Positions 23,363-35,787 of a DNA stretch of 64,000 bases are shown in pieces. The stretch's first letter is position 1. Every line of letters starts with the position of its first letter. The stretch comes from Actinostola sp. cb2023 (Eukaryota; Cnidaria; Anthozoa; Actiniaria; Actinostolidae): the NCBI GenBank assembly GCA_033675265.1, contig JAUJYZ010000160.1:124001-188000 (forward strand), read 5' to 3'. The translations under genes were made by a program, and so were the position numbers. Under the pieces are notes generated by a model, which was given only the letters and a program-made list of their open reading frames with translations, searched no databases and had not been told where the DNA came from.

Positions 23363-24529
23363 ATGAGGAGCCCCGACCCCAAACTTTTTGTCCCAGCAGG
23401 ATAGCTGTGATATGTTTGCCTAGGGTTACTAGTTCGCAAAGCCAATTAGTCTTGGTCCAATAAGATTCGTTCTACTGACACATTAATCACAGACAATTCT
23501 TACACAACATGATAAACAATTGTGGGTCATCGACGAGTTTTGTCGCTAGAATCAAAATATAATTCTTTTTATGCTTTATTTTCACTGTTGGGTTGTCTAA
23601 AATATGGAAAATATCACCTGGAAATGTGGGTAAGATATTCATCGAGTACATTCAGGTATTGCTCGTCTGACTTTGAGACAAATACGGAATTTTATGCTGC
23701 AAACGTTCTGAAACCGACACAGACTAATGTGACTATAAATCGCAAAGTACTCAACTTTATATTGCTAAACCCCAATGCTTTTGGGTGGCGCACCTGAAGG
23801 CAGGGTAGATAGTCGGGCGGCACGCCTGATATTCTATGGGTAAAGCATTGAACTTGAAGAACTTGAAGACACAGACTATAATAATAATCGCAGAGTACTG
23901 ACATAACTCAACTTTATATTGCTAAACCCCAATGCTTTTGGGTGGCGCACCTGAAGGCAGGGTAGATTGTTCGGGTGGCACGCCTGATATTCTATGGGTA
24001 AAGCATTGAACTTGAAACACAGACTATAATACTAATCGCAGAGTATTGACATAACTCAACTTTATATTGCTAACCCCAATGCTTTTGGGTGGCGCACCTG
24101 AAGGCAGGGTAGATTGTTCGGGTGGCACGCCTGATATTCTATGGGTAAAGCATTGAACTTGAAACACAGACTAATATACTAATCGCAAAGTAGGCTGACA
24201 ACTCAACATAATTTGTATTGCTAAACCGGCAATGATTTGTAGCGGCACGCCTGACTCGCTCGATATTCTATGGGTAGAGCATTGAACGTTTGATCAAATA
24301 TCAATATTATTTTAATAGAGACAACATTTATCTTATTCACTTATTGGCCATATCTTTCAAAATCAGTAAATATAAATCTACGACTAGTAATTCACGTCCC
24401 AGCATGAGCCTGGCCTACGCCGATGTATCGGGTACACAACCCCGCTGTGTTAATCCACCACAAATAATCATGCTGCGAGGCTTTTTTTTGCTTCGCAAAA
24501 CAAAAATGTTAGGGTCGTGGCTCGTCATG
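23363..24529. repeat. Spacer block of the higher-order repeat, copy 2
   Basis: Copy of 21334-22499 at a period of about 2030 bp, with single-base differences (for example one C fewer near 24075). Confidence 0.9.
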
Positions 24530-25838
24530 GAGGAGAGAGGAGTGGGAATTTGAAAGAATTTCCTAAGAATCTTGGGCGTGCCGCCTGAAAGATTCATAGG
24601 AGAGGAGAGAGGAGTGGGAATTTGAAAGAATTTCCTAAGAATCTTGGGCGTGCCGCCTGAAAGATTCATAGGAGAAGAGAGAGGAGTGGGGATTTGAAAG
24701 AATTTCCTAAGAATCTTGGGCGTGCCGACTGAAAGATTCATAGGAGAGGAGAGAGGAGTGGGAATTTGAAAGAATTTCCTAAGAATCTTGGGCGTGCCGC
24801 CTGAAAGATTCATAGGAGAGGAGAGAGGAGTGGGAATTTGAAAGAATTTCCTAAGAATCTTGGGAGTGCCGCCTGAAAGATTCATAGGAGAGGAGAGAGG
24901 AGTGGGAATTTGAAAGAATTTCCTAAGAATCTTGGGCGTGCCGCCTGAAAGATTCATAGGAGAGGAGAGAGGAGTGGGAATTTGAAAGAATTTCCTAAGA
25001 ATCTTGGGCGTGCCGCCTGAAAGATTCATAGGAGAAGAGAGAGAGGAGTGGGATTTGAAAGAATTTCCTAAGAATCTTGGGAGTGCCGCCTGAAAGATTA
25101 ATAGGAGAGGAGAGAGGAGTGGGGATTTGAAAGAATTTCCTAAGAATCTTGGGCGTGCCGCCTGAAAGATTCGTAGGAGAGGAGAGAGGAGTGGGAATTT
25201 GAAAGAATTTCCTAAGAATCTTGGACGTGCCGCTGAAAGATTCATAGGAGAGGAGAGAGGAGTGGGAATTTGAAAGAATTTCCTAAGAATCTTGGGCGTG
25301 CCGCCTGAAAGATTCATAGGAGAGGAGAGAGGAGTGGGAATTTGAAAGAATTTCCTAAAAATCTTGGGCGTGCCGCCTGAAAGATTCATAGGAGAGGAGA
25401 GAGGAGTGATAATTTGAAAGAACTTCCTAAGAATCTTGGGCGTGCCGCCTGAAAGATTCATAGGAGAGGAGAGAGGAGTGGGAATTTGAAAGAATTTCCT
25501 AAGAATCTTGGGCGTGCCGCCTGAAAGATTCATAGGAGAGGAGAGAGGAGTGGGAATTTGAAAGAACTTCCTAAGAATCTTGGGCGTGCCGCCTGAAAGA
25601 TTCATAGGAGAGGAGAGAGGAGTGGGAATTTGAAAGAATTTCCTAAGAATCTTGGGCGTGCCGCCTGAAAGATTCATAGGAGAAGAGAGAGGAGTGGGAA
25701 TTTGAAAGAATTTCCTAAGAATCTTGGGCGTGCCGCCTGAAAGATTCATAGGAGAGGAGAGAGGAGTGGGAATTTGAAAGAATTTCCTAAGAATCTTGGG
25801 CGTGCCGCTGAAAGATTCATAGGAGAGGAGAGATACTG
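24530..25838 (-). repeat. 72-bp minisatellite, array 3
   Basis: About eighteen units. The first dozen reproduce array 2 unit by unit, and the remainder resemble array 1. Gives a spurious 444-codon open frame on the minus strand (24415-25749). Confidence 0.95.
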
Positions 25839-26509
25839 TCTGTTTAGAAGGTATTGTATGATTAATAGAGGGTACTGTATGTTTAGTGACGAGGGCTGAT
25901 TTTCACTATAGAAACATTATTTACTTCATTACCGAATCGGTCTACATCAATCATCGGCATCCCTACGTTCACGTGCGTTTATCCAATCGCCTTCCACGTC
26001 ATGTTGACCTTTGCTATCCGTATTGCGTAAATACTCACACACGATCATCTCAGTTTTTAAACATTCGTTACAAAACATGCGCTATCCTATCTATCATTTT
26101 AAAGTTAAAACACACTATACTTCTCTCCATATTGTATTGATACCATACAAACCTTTCACTCTGGCATTTACCAAACCCCAACCGATTGCCTCTATAGCGC
26201 TATAGCTCTGGTTCTGATCGGCGATGGTCTCAGTCCGTGTTAAATTCTTGTTCAGTTATCATGGTTATCGTAGCAAGTAGTTCTGACATCAGAAAATCAG
26301 AATCTGTTCATGGGACTTTCTTTCGTAAATTAACTGCTAAAAGAGCAAACGGTGATCCGACATACACTTCGTTTCCATTGCAGGCAGCAAGCAGTATCGG
26401 CAGCGTTGCCGAAATCAGTGGTTTCTCTCTGGTAGGGGAATTGCAAGTCCTCGACCGGCCAATAGCTATATATAATCTTTACGTCGACATATTACACAAA
26501 CACTGGTAT
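25839..26509. other. Stretch without recognised gene
   Basis: Short open frames only (for example 26237-26557 plus, which runs into element D). No domain recognised. Confidence 0.5.
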
Positions 26510-26513
26510 TTAA

Positions 26514-27364
26514 AGGGGCAATGTCACGGATCGTGGTCGAGGTGGCCTGGGCACTAATTAACCGAAATCTTGAATTCGGTCCACGGTGGACTAAAATCAA
26601 GTTCAATGGGAGAGATGTGTGAAGCGGTTCAAATCTTCGAAATAAGTTGTATTTCATCGTCCTTTATACAGTGTAACCAATAATTTTGTTCTTCTACAAT
26701 ATTAATTCTATTCGTTGGGAAGCTTGTGGCCTTCTTTACTTAAAAACCCGATCAGTTGCAGAGGTTCGATCGAAGAAGACATTCTCGAAGGCCTCGATCG
26801 GTTGTCGCCGACAAGAAGCTTGACAGAGCTTTGTGAAGAAAGCAATTACAATGCAATGTACCTTGGACTGTTTATGAGACATGGAATAGACTGAAGACCT
26901 CGGGGAAATTTCAAAACGATTCAGCTATCGCTTCGTTTCTCGTTTCACTCGGAATATAACGTAGTCGTATTGACGGTTGGACTCGCACTTTGAGGTTGAT
27001 CGAAGCGAGCTATTCTCACAAGGTTTGTTTCGTAATTGTTTTGATTTTTCCTCACAATTTATATGTTCTAATGGGGATCTAATTTGCTGTCATATTCTGA
27101 ATGTTCTGTGCGAATTTATTATAAAAGAATAAAAGGCCACAGCATTTGTTGACGATTTGTTGACGACTTGTTGATTCAGTGATATTTGACAGCTTGAAGG
27201 ACATCATTGTTGAACTGGACTATACTATATAAATATCTGCAGTAATATTTATTTATTTGATCGGCTTTGGCACCAGTATCGGCTTTAGGCTTTCAATCGG
27301 TTTGTGATTGTTATTGTTATTGTTATTGTTTTTAACGCGCATGCGTCGGCGTGACATTGCCCCT
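26514..27364. mobile_element. TTAA element D, related to element A
   Basis: TTAA at 26510-26513 and 27365-27368. TIRs are AGGGGCAATGTCACG and CGTGACATTGCCCCT, with GCGCATGCG inside the right end as in element A. Includes a TTATTG microsatellite at about 27308-27330. No transposase seen. Confidence 0.85.
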
Positions 27365-27368
27365 TTAA

Positions 27369-29790
27369 CGCAAACCAGTTCCAGAGTCGAAAAGCATATT
27401 ATTTAAAATGCTCGTCAGCAAGTATAAAGTGAATTTGGCGCACAAATCTTCACGATTGCCGAATAAGGTTTAATCCAATATTGTAATAGCCAATGATCAT
27501 GGTTTTCTGCTTTATATTTATAAAACATCTAAGACAACATGAAGACAGACCCCCAAATTGGATTAACACTATATTCGTAATCTGCGGTTGAAACCATAGC
27601 AACATTAGTATCCTGTGGTTCGCACTAAGAACGACCTTGCGGCTTGTTATGTGTACGGATATTCATCAGTCATCCAAGTTCTCTGTATGATTATTGCGAT
27701 ATAGTTAGCCCAATCTTTCAATATATTAATGTCCACATCGTGCTTGAGTTTTCTTTGGTGTTCATTATTTCTCTCGTTTTTCAAATTTGTCCGTTCTAAC
27801 TGGTTTGAAGAAACTTTGAGATTTCTGCTCTTCATTTCCACAACAAATATCGGAAAGTTTAGTGTTGCAAGCTTCATATTTAAAAGCCTCAAGCTTCGGA
27901 TATTATTCATCTTCACTCCACTGAAGTCACACACAACTGAACAGCTTTGCAAATGCGTATGTGCATTTGAAATCAGTATTCCTTTGGGAAAGCAACAGAC
28001 ATGCAGCCAAAGAATACTCTCGTGAGTATGACTATATTCTAAAACGGTTAGAGAATAAACACTCGTGTTTTATGGAATTTAGAGCGCCTCGCATTGATAG
28101 AAGGGCCACTCGGCGCTACGCGCCTCGTGGCCTTCTATCTCCTACTCGGAGCTCTAAATCCCATAAAGCACTCGCGTTATTCTCTAACCCTTACATAGTA
28201 ATAAATAGTGCTATTTCTATTGTTTTCTATTGTTTCATTAGTGCTACTTAGTACTAATTAGTTATTTAGTTTTCAAGCTTTTCTAAATTGCACTCTAGTA
28301 TCTAGTATCTAGTAGCTACCAAGTTTTAATTATGGTAATTCGAATAGCAAAATACACGGCATGACGGGAAATCAAATGTTGTCGCTTTTTTTGTTTTGCT
28401 GTTTAGATATCCAACACTATATAATCTAGATTTGGAATAGGAAGAAGGGATAAACATTATATTAGTTCTTCAACAGAAATCACAGAAAAATCAATCAATA
28501 AATTGCAAACTTTCTTTTGTTACACTAGCGTGACAATTGCATAAATTATAAATATAAAATGTCGTGGCTCGCGATTGAGTACTCAGTAAACTGATCATTT
28601 GGGACGCCAATTCATGTACAAAGCTGTAGTTCCAGTTTATAATCGGTTTGAACTGGTCTCTGGACGAAACATGCAATAAAAGAGTGATTTTCAACTACTT
28701 GAGCGAAAAACGTCAAAGAAACATTTACGGGAAAATGATTGACTTTTTGCCAAGTTGGAAGGCCGCTCAAGCAAACGCATTTCAATGGCCCATGTAAGAC
28801 TTTGTTGATTCTCAAAGACAACAAGTAATACTTCCAGGATACGATTAAAGTATGATAAAAAGGTGCCGCACTTTTGAGAAAAGCCGTTTTTTATAAATGG
28901 TCATAAATTAACCGCGGATATTTTAGCGCGCAAGAGAAAAGTTGGACCGTCTCAAAAAAATTCGAATTCGCAATATTTACCTGGAACATTGTTTTTTAGA
29001 TGCCAAAGAACTGATACAATTAGTTTCAGTTCCAAACTAGGTTGAGAAGTGCATTTTACTGATCACGAAACTTCGTGTTTATTTTAGGCGACTCTAGGGC
29101 TCGTCGGTCTCAAAACAAGGGGGGGGGGGGGGGGGGTGGTCAAACTTCGGAATCAAATAACGGAAAATTCTCTAAATAGCACAGTTCTTAATCGTTTTGG
29201 ATAGAGAAGAAATGGTGCAAATTTAAAGCAATTCGGCCGAACCCCATCTTTCACTCCTGTCCGGTTTTCTCAGGCAACTGATGACTCTAAGTATTTGATC
29301 ATTTCATTTTTAATGACGCTTCAGTAGTGAATGGTTTGTCAAGTATATTAATATATGGTGATGGAATTGAAAAGTTTTAAAGTTACAAACCAATTCCTTT
29401 ATCAAAAGGGTCAGTACTAGATTGTTTTGCACTATTCAGATTTTTGAAATATGAAAACCATTCTTGAGGATCAATTGCTGGTTCTACATGGTTATTTAGA
29501 TTTGAGAAGGAGCGTAATGATTTAATTAATTTCCAGTATTCTTTCGGATAATAATGATTCACTTACATTACACTTGATTCACTTGATTCTAGCGTTTGGA
29601 TTTCACTCAATTAGCCATTTCCAAAACGAGCAGGGGACTGGGACCAAGTCCGTAAAACTAATTACTCGGCTGGGCTGCCTGTGGCAGACGCCGAGTCTTA
29701 AAATGGGCTTTTTTCCGGTTAGAGATTCCAGTCCACCCCGGCCACAGGAAGCCCGACAGCAGCATGTCATTCGATTTGATCGTAGTTCCT
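27369..29790. other. Stretch with fold-back repeat and simple repeats, no supported gene
   Basis: Contains a ~145-bp palindrome at 28045-28190, a G-run of about 17 bases at 29120-29136, and a GGGCTGCCTGTGGC / GCCACAGGAAGCCC inverted pair near 29670-29755. Short minus-strand frames at 28491-28824 look like decayed coding sequence but I cannot name them. Confidence 0.5.
28045..28190. repeat. Fold-back palindrome
   Basis: GGTTAGAGAATAAACACTCG with GGAATTTAGAGC inverts to GCTCTAAATCCCATAAAGC and CGCGTTATTCTCTAACC. The centre is GCCACTCGGCGCTACGCG. MITE-like. Confidence 0.8.
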
Positions 29791-29798
29791 GCTGAGGT

Positions 29799-30677
29799 TT
29801 GAAAAAGATTGAAAGGATGTATCTTGAAGTTCTTCATCACCTACTTCTCCAAACGCTCACTATGCTTACAAACGCATACGCCGTTCGCGGTAGGCCTACT
29901 CTAAAAGATGTCAGTAAGCGATTTTGGACCGGGCCGTTCCGCGAACTCAAAGAAATCAAAGAGAAATCAAAGCAAACTATGAGCAAATATGAGCAAATGA
30001 TGGCTAGAAATGGTAAACAAATGACTACAAATGACGAAACTATGACTAAAAACAAGATTATAAACCCTTGCACTAAAAAGTACTACTCAGATGCTGATGA
30101 ATACCAGACTCCTGATCAAGCTGAAGAAAACACCTCGACCTTGATGAACGACGACAAGAAATGTTCAACAACAGTCGCCATCTTGGAAGAACACGAAGCA
30201 AAGCACAGTGACCAAAAGAATGACAGTACACGTAAAAATCTCTTTAAACTCGTAAACATTGAGGTGAATATGATAAATTTAGTATTGTTTTGCCTTTTAC
30301 TTGTTGTTAGTACAATGAATATGTCACAAAATACTACTTTTGGAGTGGTCTTGCCGAGCGTGTCTCTTGCAATGTTGACATTGTTGTGCACAATAAGTGT
30401 TCTTGTATCGTACGTTCTGTCGTCAACAGAAGCTGCCATGAATATATTTGATGATCATGATATAGTAGAGAAAGCTATGCAGTTATATGTAAATATTCAT
30501 CATGATGATTCAATGACAATAAAGATGAGAAAAGACTGTAGATCTCGTTATGCGAAGTTTGTTTATTATAATCACAATCGTGTTGTATGCTACTGTCATG
30601 GCGGTCGGCGTGATCGTGAACCAAGCAGAATTCCAGTGAAAAAGCTGACCGTCTTTCACAAAAGAGCAGAAAACTAA
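29799..30677 (+). CDS. Uncharacterised two-TM membrane protein
   Basis: An uninterrupted 292-codon frame, the longest non-repeat, non-Polinton ORF in the window. The first ATG at 29799 is uncertain; a later Met follows within 30 codons. The N-terminal third is polar and Lys/Met-rich (LKEIKEKSKQTMSKYEQMMA) with predicted coiled-coil character. Two hydrophobic segments lie at about residues 158-175 (MINLVLFCLLLVVSTMNM) and 181-205 (FGVVLPSVSLAMLTLLCTIS onward). The C-terminal tail is Cys/His/Arg-rich (YYNHNRVVCYCHGGRRDREP). I do not recognise the family. It could be a real single-exon gene or a partial exon of a larger one. A TATAAA-like AT-rich stretch follows the stop. Confidence 0.5.
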   Translation: MKKIERMYLEVLHHLLLQTLTMLTNAYAVRGRPTLKDVSKRFWTGPFRELKEIKEKSKQTMSKYEQMMARNGKQMTTNDETMTKNKIINPCTKKYYSDADEYQTPDQAEENTSTLMNDDKKCSTTVAILEEHEAKHSDQKNDSTRKNLFKLVNIEVNMINLVLFCLLLVVSTMNMSQNTTFGVVLPSVSLAMLTLLCTISVLVSYVLSSTEAAMNIFDDHDIVEKAMQLYVNIHHDDSMTIKMRKDCRSRYAKFVYYNHNRVVCYCHGGRRDREPSRIPVKKLTVFHKRAEN

Positions 30678-32353
30678 GAAGATTTGTGTGGAAGAATACA
30701 AATGCATGAATATCAATTTAAAGATATAAACACTTGATCAAATCAGATGACAGTTTTGTAATTCTATTACAAATGTAAAAATAATGATTTTTTTAAATTA
30801 CCTCCAAATTCTATTTCTTGCTTTACTACATGTAGAAGTATATAAATCATTCTACTTCGTTTAAACAACTACAAACTGTACCATCCTTGGAAGTACAGGA
30901 GAACGCCTCACTTCTAAATCATGCATTGCGCGCCCACAGCGACAAAAAATCACTCTTGTGAGGGAGGGGAGAGTCTAAAATTGGCACATTCATAGCACGA
31001 GTTACAGCCACTTTTTGGCGGTGCGACCACCGAAAAGCGGCTGTATTCGCAGACTAATCATCCGACCAGCCGAGTGAACGCTCATAGAGCGTCTAGTTCA
31101 ATAAGAAACTAGCAAAAGTGGGCATCATTTTCTGAGAGAGCAGATCAAACGTAGCTAGTCTAGAAAATCATTTCTATTGACTCGAAGATTGTTTTCCATC
31201 AGCAGCAATCAACTAACAGTGCAATATACTCGTGTTTGGCATTACGTTTTGTGTTTTAATGACAAAAATGAACGTGACAGGTCGAAATTAATGCTAATTT
31301 TGGCAGTCCCAACCATAATAGTTTTATTTCTCAAAAATGCTACATTGAATTCCCAAGCTCGAAACTTTCTAAACTGAAAGAGCAAAAGTGAAGCTTACTG
31401 GACCTTGGCGTTTTTCTCCAAAAATGTATATACCAGATTCCGTTTTCGTCCCTCAAACATTGCCTATATTTCAACGTCCCGTTTATGGCGCTCTGTATAC
31501 CTGTTTAAAACCAAATTTGAAAAATAACTACAAAAGTTACAGAAAAATAAATAGTACAGTAGAAAAGACCAAGAAACGTTTAATACTGTTACTGGATGTC
31601 GTTGTTGTAGAGCTAGAGGTGAACACACACCGATCGTTCAAAGTTGGCTCATAATTTAGCCGAAAATCTTCAGTCGTCAGGCGGGTTTTTAAATACTGCA
31701 AATTTCTCCTAAAATAAAAATCGCTGGAAGTTTTTAGTATTTTTCCCTAAAAGAGACATTTTTTTTAACTGTCGGGAGATTCTCGGTTCTTACGGACATC
31801 CTCTCTTAAAAAGCTATCAAAACAGCTTTATTAAGAAGCCCGTGTTCGCGCTAGTAGAGCATGTTACAAAATAACATGACATTTACGTTAAAGGGACAGA
31901 ACTTTTTCGACAAAATGACAAGAGAAAAAATGTCCGTTAGGATTTTTACCAAGCCTCTGGAATCAGCCCATAAGACGTTTCAGCTGAATCGTTCGAATAG
32001 AAATCTGGGGGAAATTCGGACGTCCAAACTTCACACCATAAATGTCTTGGAAGTTTTAGAGGCCGCCATGTATTGGTATAAAATATCAAATTTGCGTACT
32101 GCACAAATAGCTAGTGAGTAGAGAAATCTGTGAAAATGGCCCAACAATTTTCTGGATTTACGATCGAACATTTCCGTTATCTCGATAGATCTTCGATAAA
32201 AGTAGATCCATGAAGGTCTATAGAAAATGGTAATCGCAAGCACATTACACTACCATACTCATCATTGAAAACCCTCAATGTTATTATTTTATTAACTAGC
32301 TTTAATCAGAGTAAACGTAATAAAATACTAAATTGTAAATTGTCTATTTTCAG
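30678..32353. other. Upstream or intronic stretch before the Ig exons
   Basis: No recognised gene. Includes a GC-rich inverted segment near 31010-31090 (CCACTTTTTGGCGG / CCACCGAAAAGCGG) and scattered short ORFs. Confidence 0.45.
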
Positions 32354-32640
32354 TTCTTCCTGGTACTCCAACCATCCAAGTACAACCTGATCAGTCAGTC
32401 TCAGATGCGGGAAAAAACAGTCAACGTGACCTGTAATACAACAATTGGTTTTCCAGAATACACTACTGTAAAGATTTATAGAAACGATCAAATCATTGCA
32501 GAGAAAAATTCAACAGTGAATGACAAACACCCTCAAGACAACAGTTACCATAGAACTGGTTGTAGGGGTCAACTCGTTGAAATGTCAAGCTACAAATGAA
32601 ATTGGATCAACTGAAAGTAGACTAAATATTACAGCAAGAG
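32354..32640 (+). pseudogene. Ig-domain exon 1 (two +1 frameshifts)
   Basis: Same exon type as those at 33258, 34387 and 35264: acceptor TTTTCAG at 32353, donor AAGAG|GTAAC at 32640. It is 287 bp instead of 285. One extra A sits in the GGGAAAAAACAGTC run near 32413, and one extra base in CACCCTCAAGACAAC near 32532. The Ig cysteines (VTCNTT, CQATN) lie in different frames from the exon start. Either a decayed exon or sequencing errors. Confidence 0.8.
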
Positions 32641-33257
32641 GTAACTGAAGCCAGTCAATATTTTATTACATTATTTTAGTTTTGAAACTTAACAAAGCAC
32701 TTTATTTCTTTCGTTATATAAATTTCTAATGTTCGGCAAGGCCAGATGTGGATGTGATTTTGGTTATACGGTTATTTATTGCGCATGCCCCATGCAGTAT
32801 GGTAATCAAGGCCGGAATTTGAAATTCCATAAAGAAAGAGCTGCGACAATTCTTCAGGGAAATGCATGATACAATGGCAGCTTTTGTATGACTTCCGTTA
32901 CTGTTCGTCCTGATTGTCGGTTTGTCTATTGATTTTGGAAGATCCATGCAATCAAAAGTTTCTCAAGAAATTCCGTTTCAGAGTCTCACGTGGCATAATA
33001 AATAATAATAATAATGACTTTATTTCAGTGTCGATATATTTAGTTTATACAACTAATTGGGAACACAATTCAAGTCAAAACCGCCGCGGGCGACTCTGGG
33101 TACGAGATTGCCTGTGCGATAATCGACTGAGAAAGTAATTCACCTGGAGTAGCAAGCACATTACATTACTGCACTCATCACTGAAACGCTCGAAAAATAC
33201 TTTATTCACCTGTTGTGAAAACCTGATTTACAACTGAATGTAAATTGTTGTTTTCAG

Positions 33258-33542
33258 CTCTTCCTGGTACTCCAGTCATCCAAGTACAACCTGATCAGTC
33301 AATCTCAGATGCGGGAAAAACAGTCAACGTGACATGTAATACAACAGTTGGTTTTCCAGAAATCACTACTATAAAGATTTATAGAAACAATCAAATCATT
33401 GCAGAGAAAAATTCAACAGTGAATGACAAACACCCTAAGGCAACAGTTACCATAGAACTGGTTGTAGGGGTCAACTTGTTGAGATGTCAAGCAACAAATG
33501 AAATTGGATCAACTGAAAGTACACTAAATATTACAGCAAGAG
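33258..33542 (+). CDS. Ig-domain exon 2
   Basis: A 285-bp exon, phase 1 at both ends (TTTTCAG|CT...GCAAGAG|GTAAC), encoding one I-set-like Ig domain of about 95 residues. Visible: PVIQVQPDQSISDAGKTVNV leading to TCNTT (B-strand Cys), IKIYRNNQIIAEKNST (C strand, where the usual Trp is Ile/Tyr), TVTIELVVGVNLLRCQATNE (F-strand Cys), and STLNITARG. N-glycosylation sequons include NVT, NTT, NST and NIT. Symmetric phase-1 exons allow domains to be added by tandem duplication without breaking the frame. The gene is probably an extracellular Ig-superfamily protein (adhesion or recognition); the full gene is not contained here. Confidence 0.85.
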
Positions 33543-33776
33543 GTAACTGAAGCCAGTCAATTATTTATTACATTATTTTAGTTTTGGAACTTAACAAAGC
33601 ACTTTATTTCTCTCGTTATATAAATGTCTAATGTTCGACAAGGCCAGATGTGATGTGATTTTGGATATAGGGTTATTTATTGCGCATGCCCCATGCAGTA
33701 TGGTAATCAAGGCCGGAATTTGAAGTGAGCTGCGACAATTCTTCAGGGAACTGATGCATGATACAATGGCATGCTC

Positions 33777-34054
33777 GGGAACCCAGGGGTATATTCTGTC
33801 GCTCGTTACTCGCTCCCAGAGAATTACCCCTGGGAACGAAGTCTGTTGGAACTTGTTCCGGAAGCCAAAATTCAAAATGGCGGCTGTCCTATTCAAACCA
33901 GAATATACTTGATACTGATTGGTCGACCTTCCTAGGTCGACCAATCAGAAACGAGTGTAATTTTGACTTCCGGAAGAAGTTCCAACAGACTTCGTTCCCA
34001 GGGATATTTCTCTAGGAGCGAGTAACGAGCGACAGAATATACCCCTGGGTTCCC
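33777..34054. mobile_element. Fold-back element in the Ig intron, copy 1
   Basis: About 278-bp near-perfect palindrome: GGGAACCCAGGGGTATATTC, TGTCGCTCGTTACTCGC, and at the other end GCGAGTAACGAGCGACAG, GAATATACCCCTGGGTTCCC. The centre is GGTCGACCTTCCTAGGTCGACC. Flanked by GATACAATGGCA direct repeats; the paralogous intron near 34895 shows the empty site. No coding content. Confidence 0.85.
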
Positions 34055-34386
34055 GATGATGGATACAATGGCAGCTTTTGTATGACTTCCGTTACTGTAC
34101 ATCCTGATTAATTGTCGGTTTGTCTATTGATTTTGAAAGATCCAATCAAAAGTTTCTCAGAAAATTCCGTTTCAGAGTCTCACGTGGCATAATTCAAGTC
34201 AAAACCGCCGCGGGCGACTCTGGGTACGAGATTGCCTGTGCGATACTGTGATCGACTGAGAAAGTAATTCACCTGGAGTAGCAAGCACATTACATTACTG
34301 CACTCATCATTGAAACGCTCGAAAAATACTTTATTAACCTGTTGTGAAAACCTGATTTACAACTGAATGTAAATTGTTATTTTCAG

Positions 34387-34671
34387 CTCTTCCTGGTACT
34401 CCAGTCATCCAAGTACAACCTGATCAGTCAGTCTCAGATGCGGGAAAAACAGTCAACGTGACATGTAATACAACAGTTGGTTTTCCAGAAATCACTACTA
34501 TAAAGATTTATAGAAACGATCAAATAATTGCAGAGAAAAATTCAACAGTGAATGACAAACACCCTAAGGCAACAGTTATCATAGAACTGGTTGTAGGGGT
34601 CAACTCGTTGAGATGTCAAGCAACAAATGAAATTGGATCAACTGAAAGTACACTAAATATTACAGCAAGAG
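34387..34671 (+). CDS. Ig-domain exon 3
   Basis: A 285-bp phase-1 exon, nearly identical to exon 2 at the nucleotide level (for example RNDQ for RNNQ and VIIEL for VTIEL). Cysteines in VTCNTT and RCQATN are intact. The flanking introns are also copied, so this is a recent tandem duplication of exon plus intron (about 1.13 kb from exon 2 to exon 3). The intron downstream lacks the fold-back element present after exons 2 and 4. Confidence 0.85.
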
Positions 34672-35263
34672 GTAACTGAAGCCAGTCAATTTTTATTACA
34701 TTATTTTAGTTTTGAAACTTAACAAAGTACTTTATTTCTTTCGTTATATAAATGTCTAATGTTCGACAAGGCCAGATGTGATGTGATTTTGGTTATACGG
34801 TTATTTATTGCGCATGCCCCATGCAGTATGGTAATCAAGGCCGGAATTTGAAATTCCATAAAGAAAGAGCTGCGACAATTCTTCAGGGAAATGCATGATA
34901 CAATGGCAGCTTTTGTATGACTTCCGTTACTAGTCGTCCGGATTGTCGGTTTGTCTATTGATTTTGAAAGATCCAATCAAAAATTTCTCGGGAAATTCCG
35001 TTTCAGAGTCTCACGTAGCATAGTAAATAATAATAATAATGACTTTATTTCAGTGTCGATATATTTAGTTTATACAACTAATCGGGGGCCGAATCTGGGT
35101 ACGAGATTGCCTGTGCGATAATCGGCCACTGAGAAAGTAATTCACCTGGAGTAGCAAGCACATTACATTACTGCACTCATCATTGAAACGCTCGAAAAGT
35201 ACTTTATTAACTTGTACTAAATGTGAAAAATGTACCAACTGAATGTAAATCGTCTATTTTTAG

Positions 35264-35548
35264 CCCCTCCTATTACTCCAACCATCCAAGTACAACCTGA
35301 ACAGTCAGTCTCAGTTGCGGGGAAAACAGTCAACGTGACGTGTAATACAACAGTTGGTTTTCCAGAAATCACTACTATAAAGATTTATAGAAACGATCAA
35401 ATCACTGTAGAGAAAAATTCAACAGTGAACGACAAACACCCTAAGGCAACAGTTACCATAGAACTGGTGGTAGGGGTCAACTCGTTGAGATGTCAAGCAA
35501 CAAATGAAATTGGATCAACTGAAAGTACACTAAATATTACAGCAAGAG
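35264..35548 (+). CDS. Ig-domain exon 4
   Basis: A 285-bp phase-1 exon with acceptor TTTTTAG at 35263. Slightly more diverged at its start (PPITPTIQVQPEQSVSVAGK) but otherwise as exons 2 and 3. Two Ig cysteines present, canonical Trp absent. Followed by a second copy of the fold-back element. Confidence 0.85.
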
Positions 35549-35787
35549 GTAACTGAAGCCAGTCAATTATTTATTACATTATTTTAGTTTTGGAACTTAA
35601 CAAAGCACTTTATTTCTCTCGTTATATAAATGTCTAATGTTCGACAAGGCCAGATATGTGATGTGATTTTGGATATACGGTTATTTATTGCGCATGCCCC
35701 ATGCAGTATGGTAATCATTAAGGCCGGAATTTGAAATGAGCTGTGACAATTCTTCAGGGAACTGATGCATGATACAATGGCATCCTC

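Noticed and set aside
24415..25749. 444-codon minus-strand open frame of 24-residue repeats
   Set aside because: It follows the 72-bp minisatellite exactly, has no non-repeat domain, and similar frames appear in each array; best explained as a stop-free satellite.
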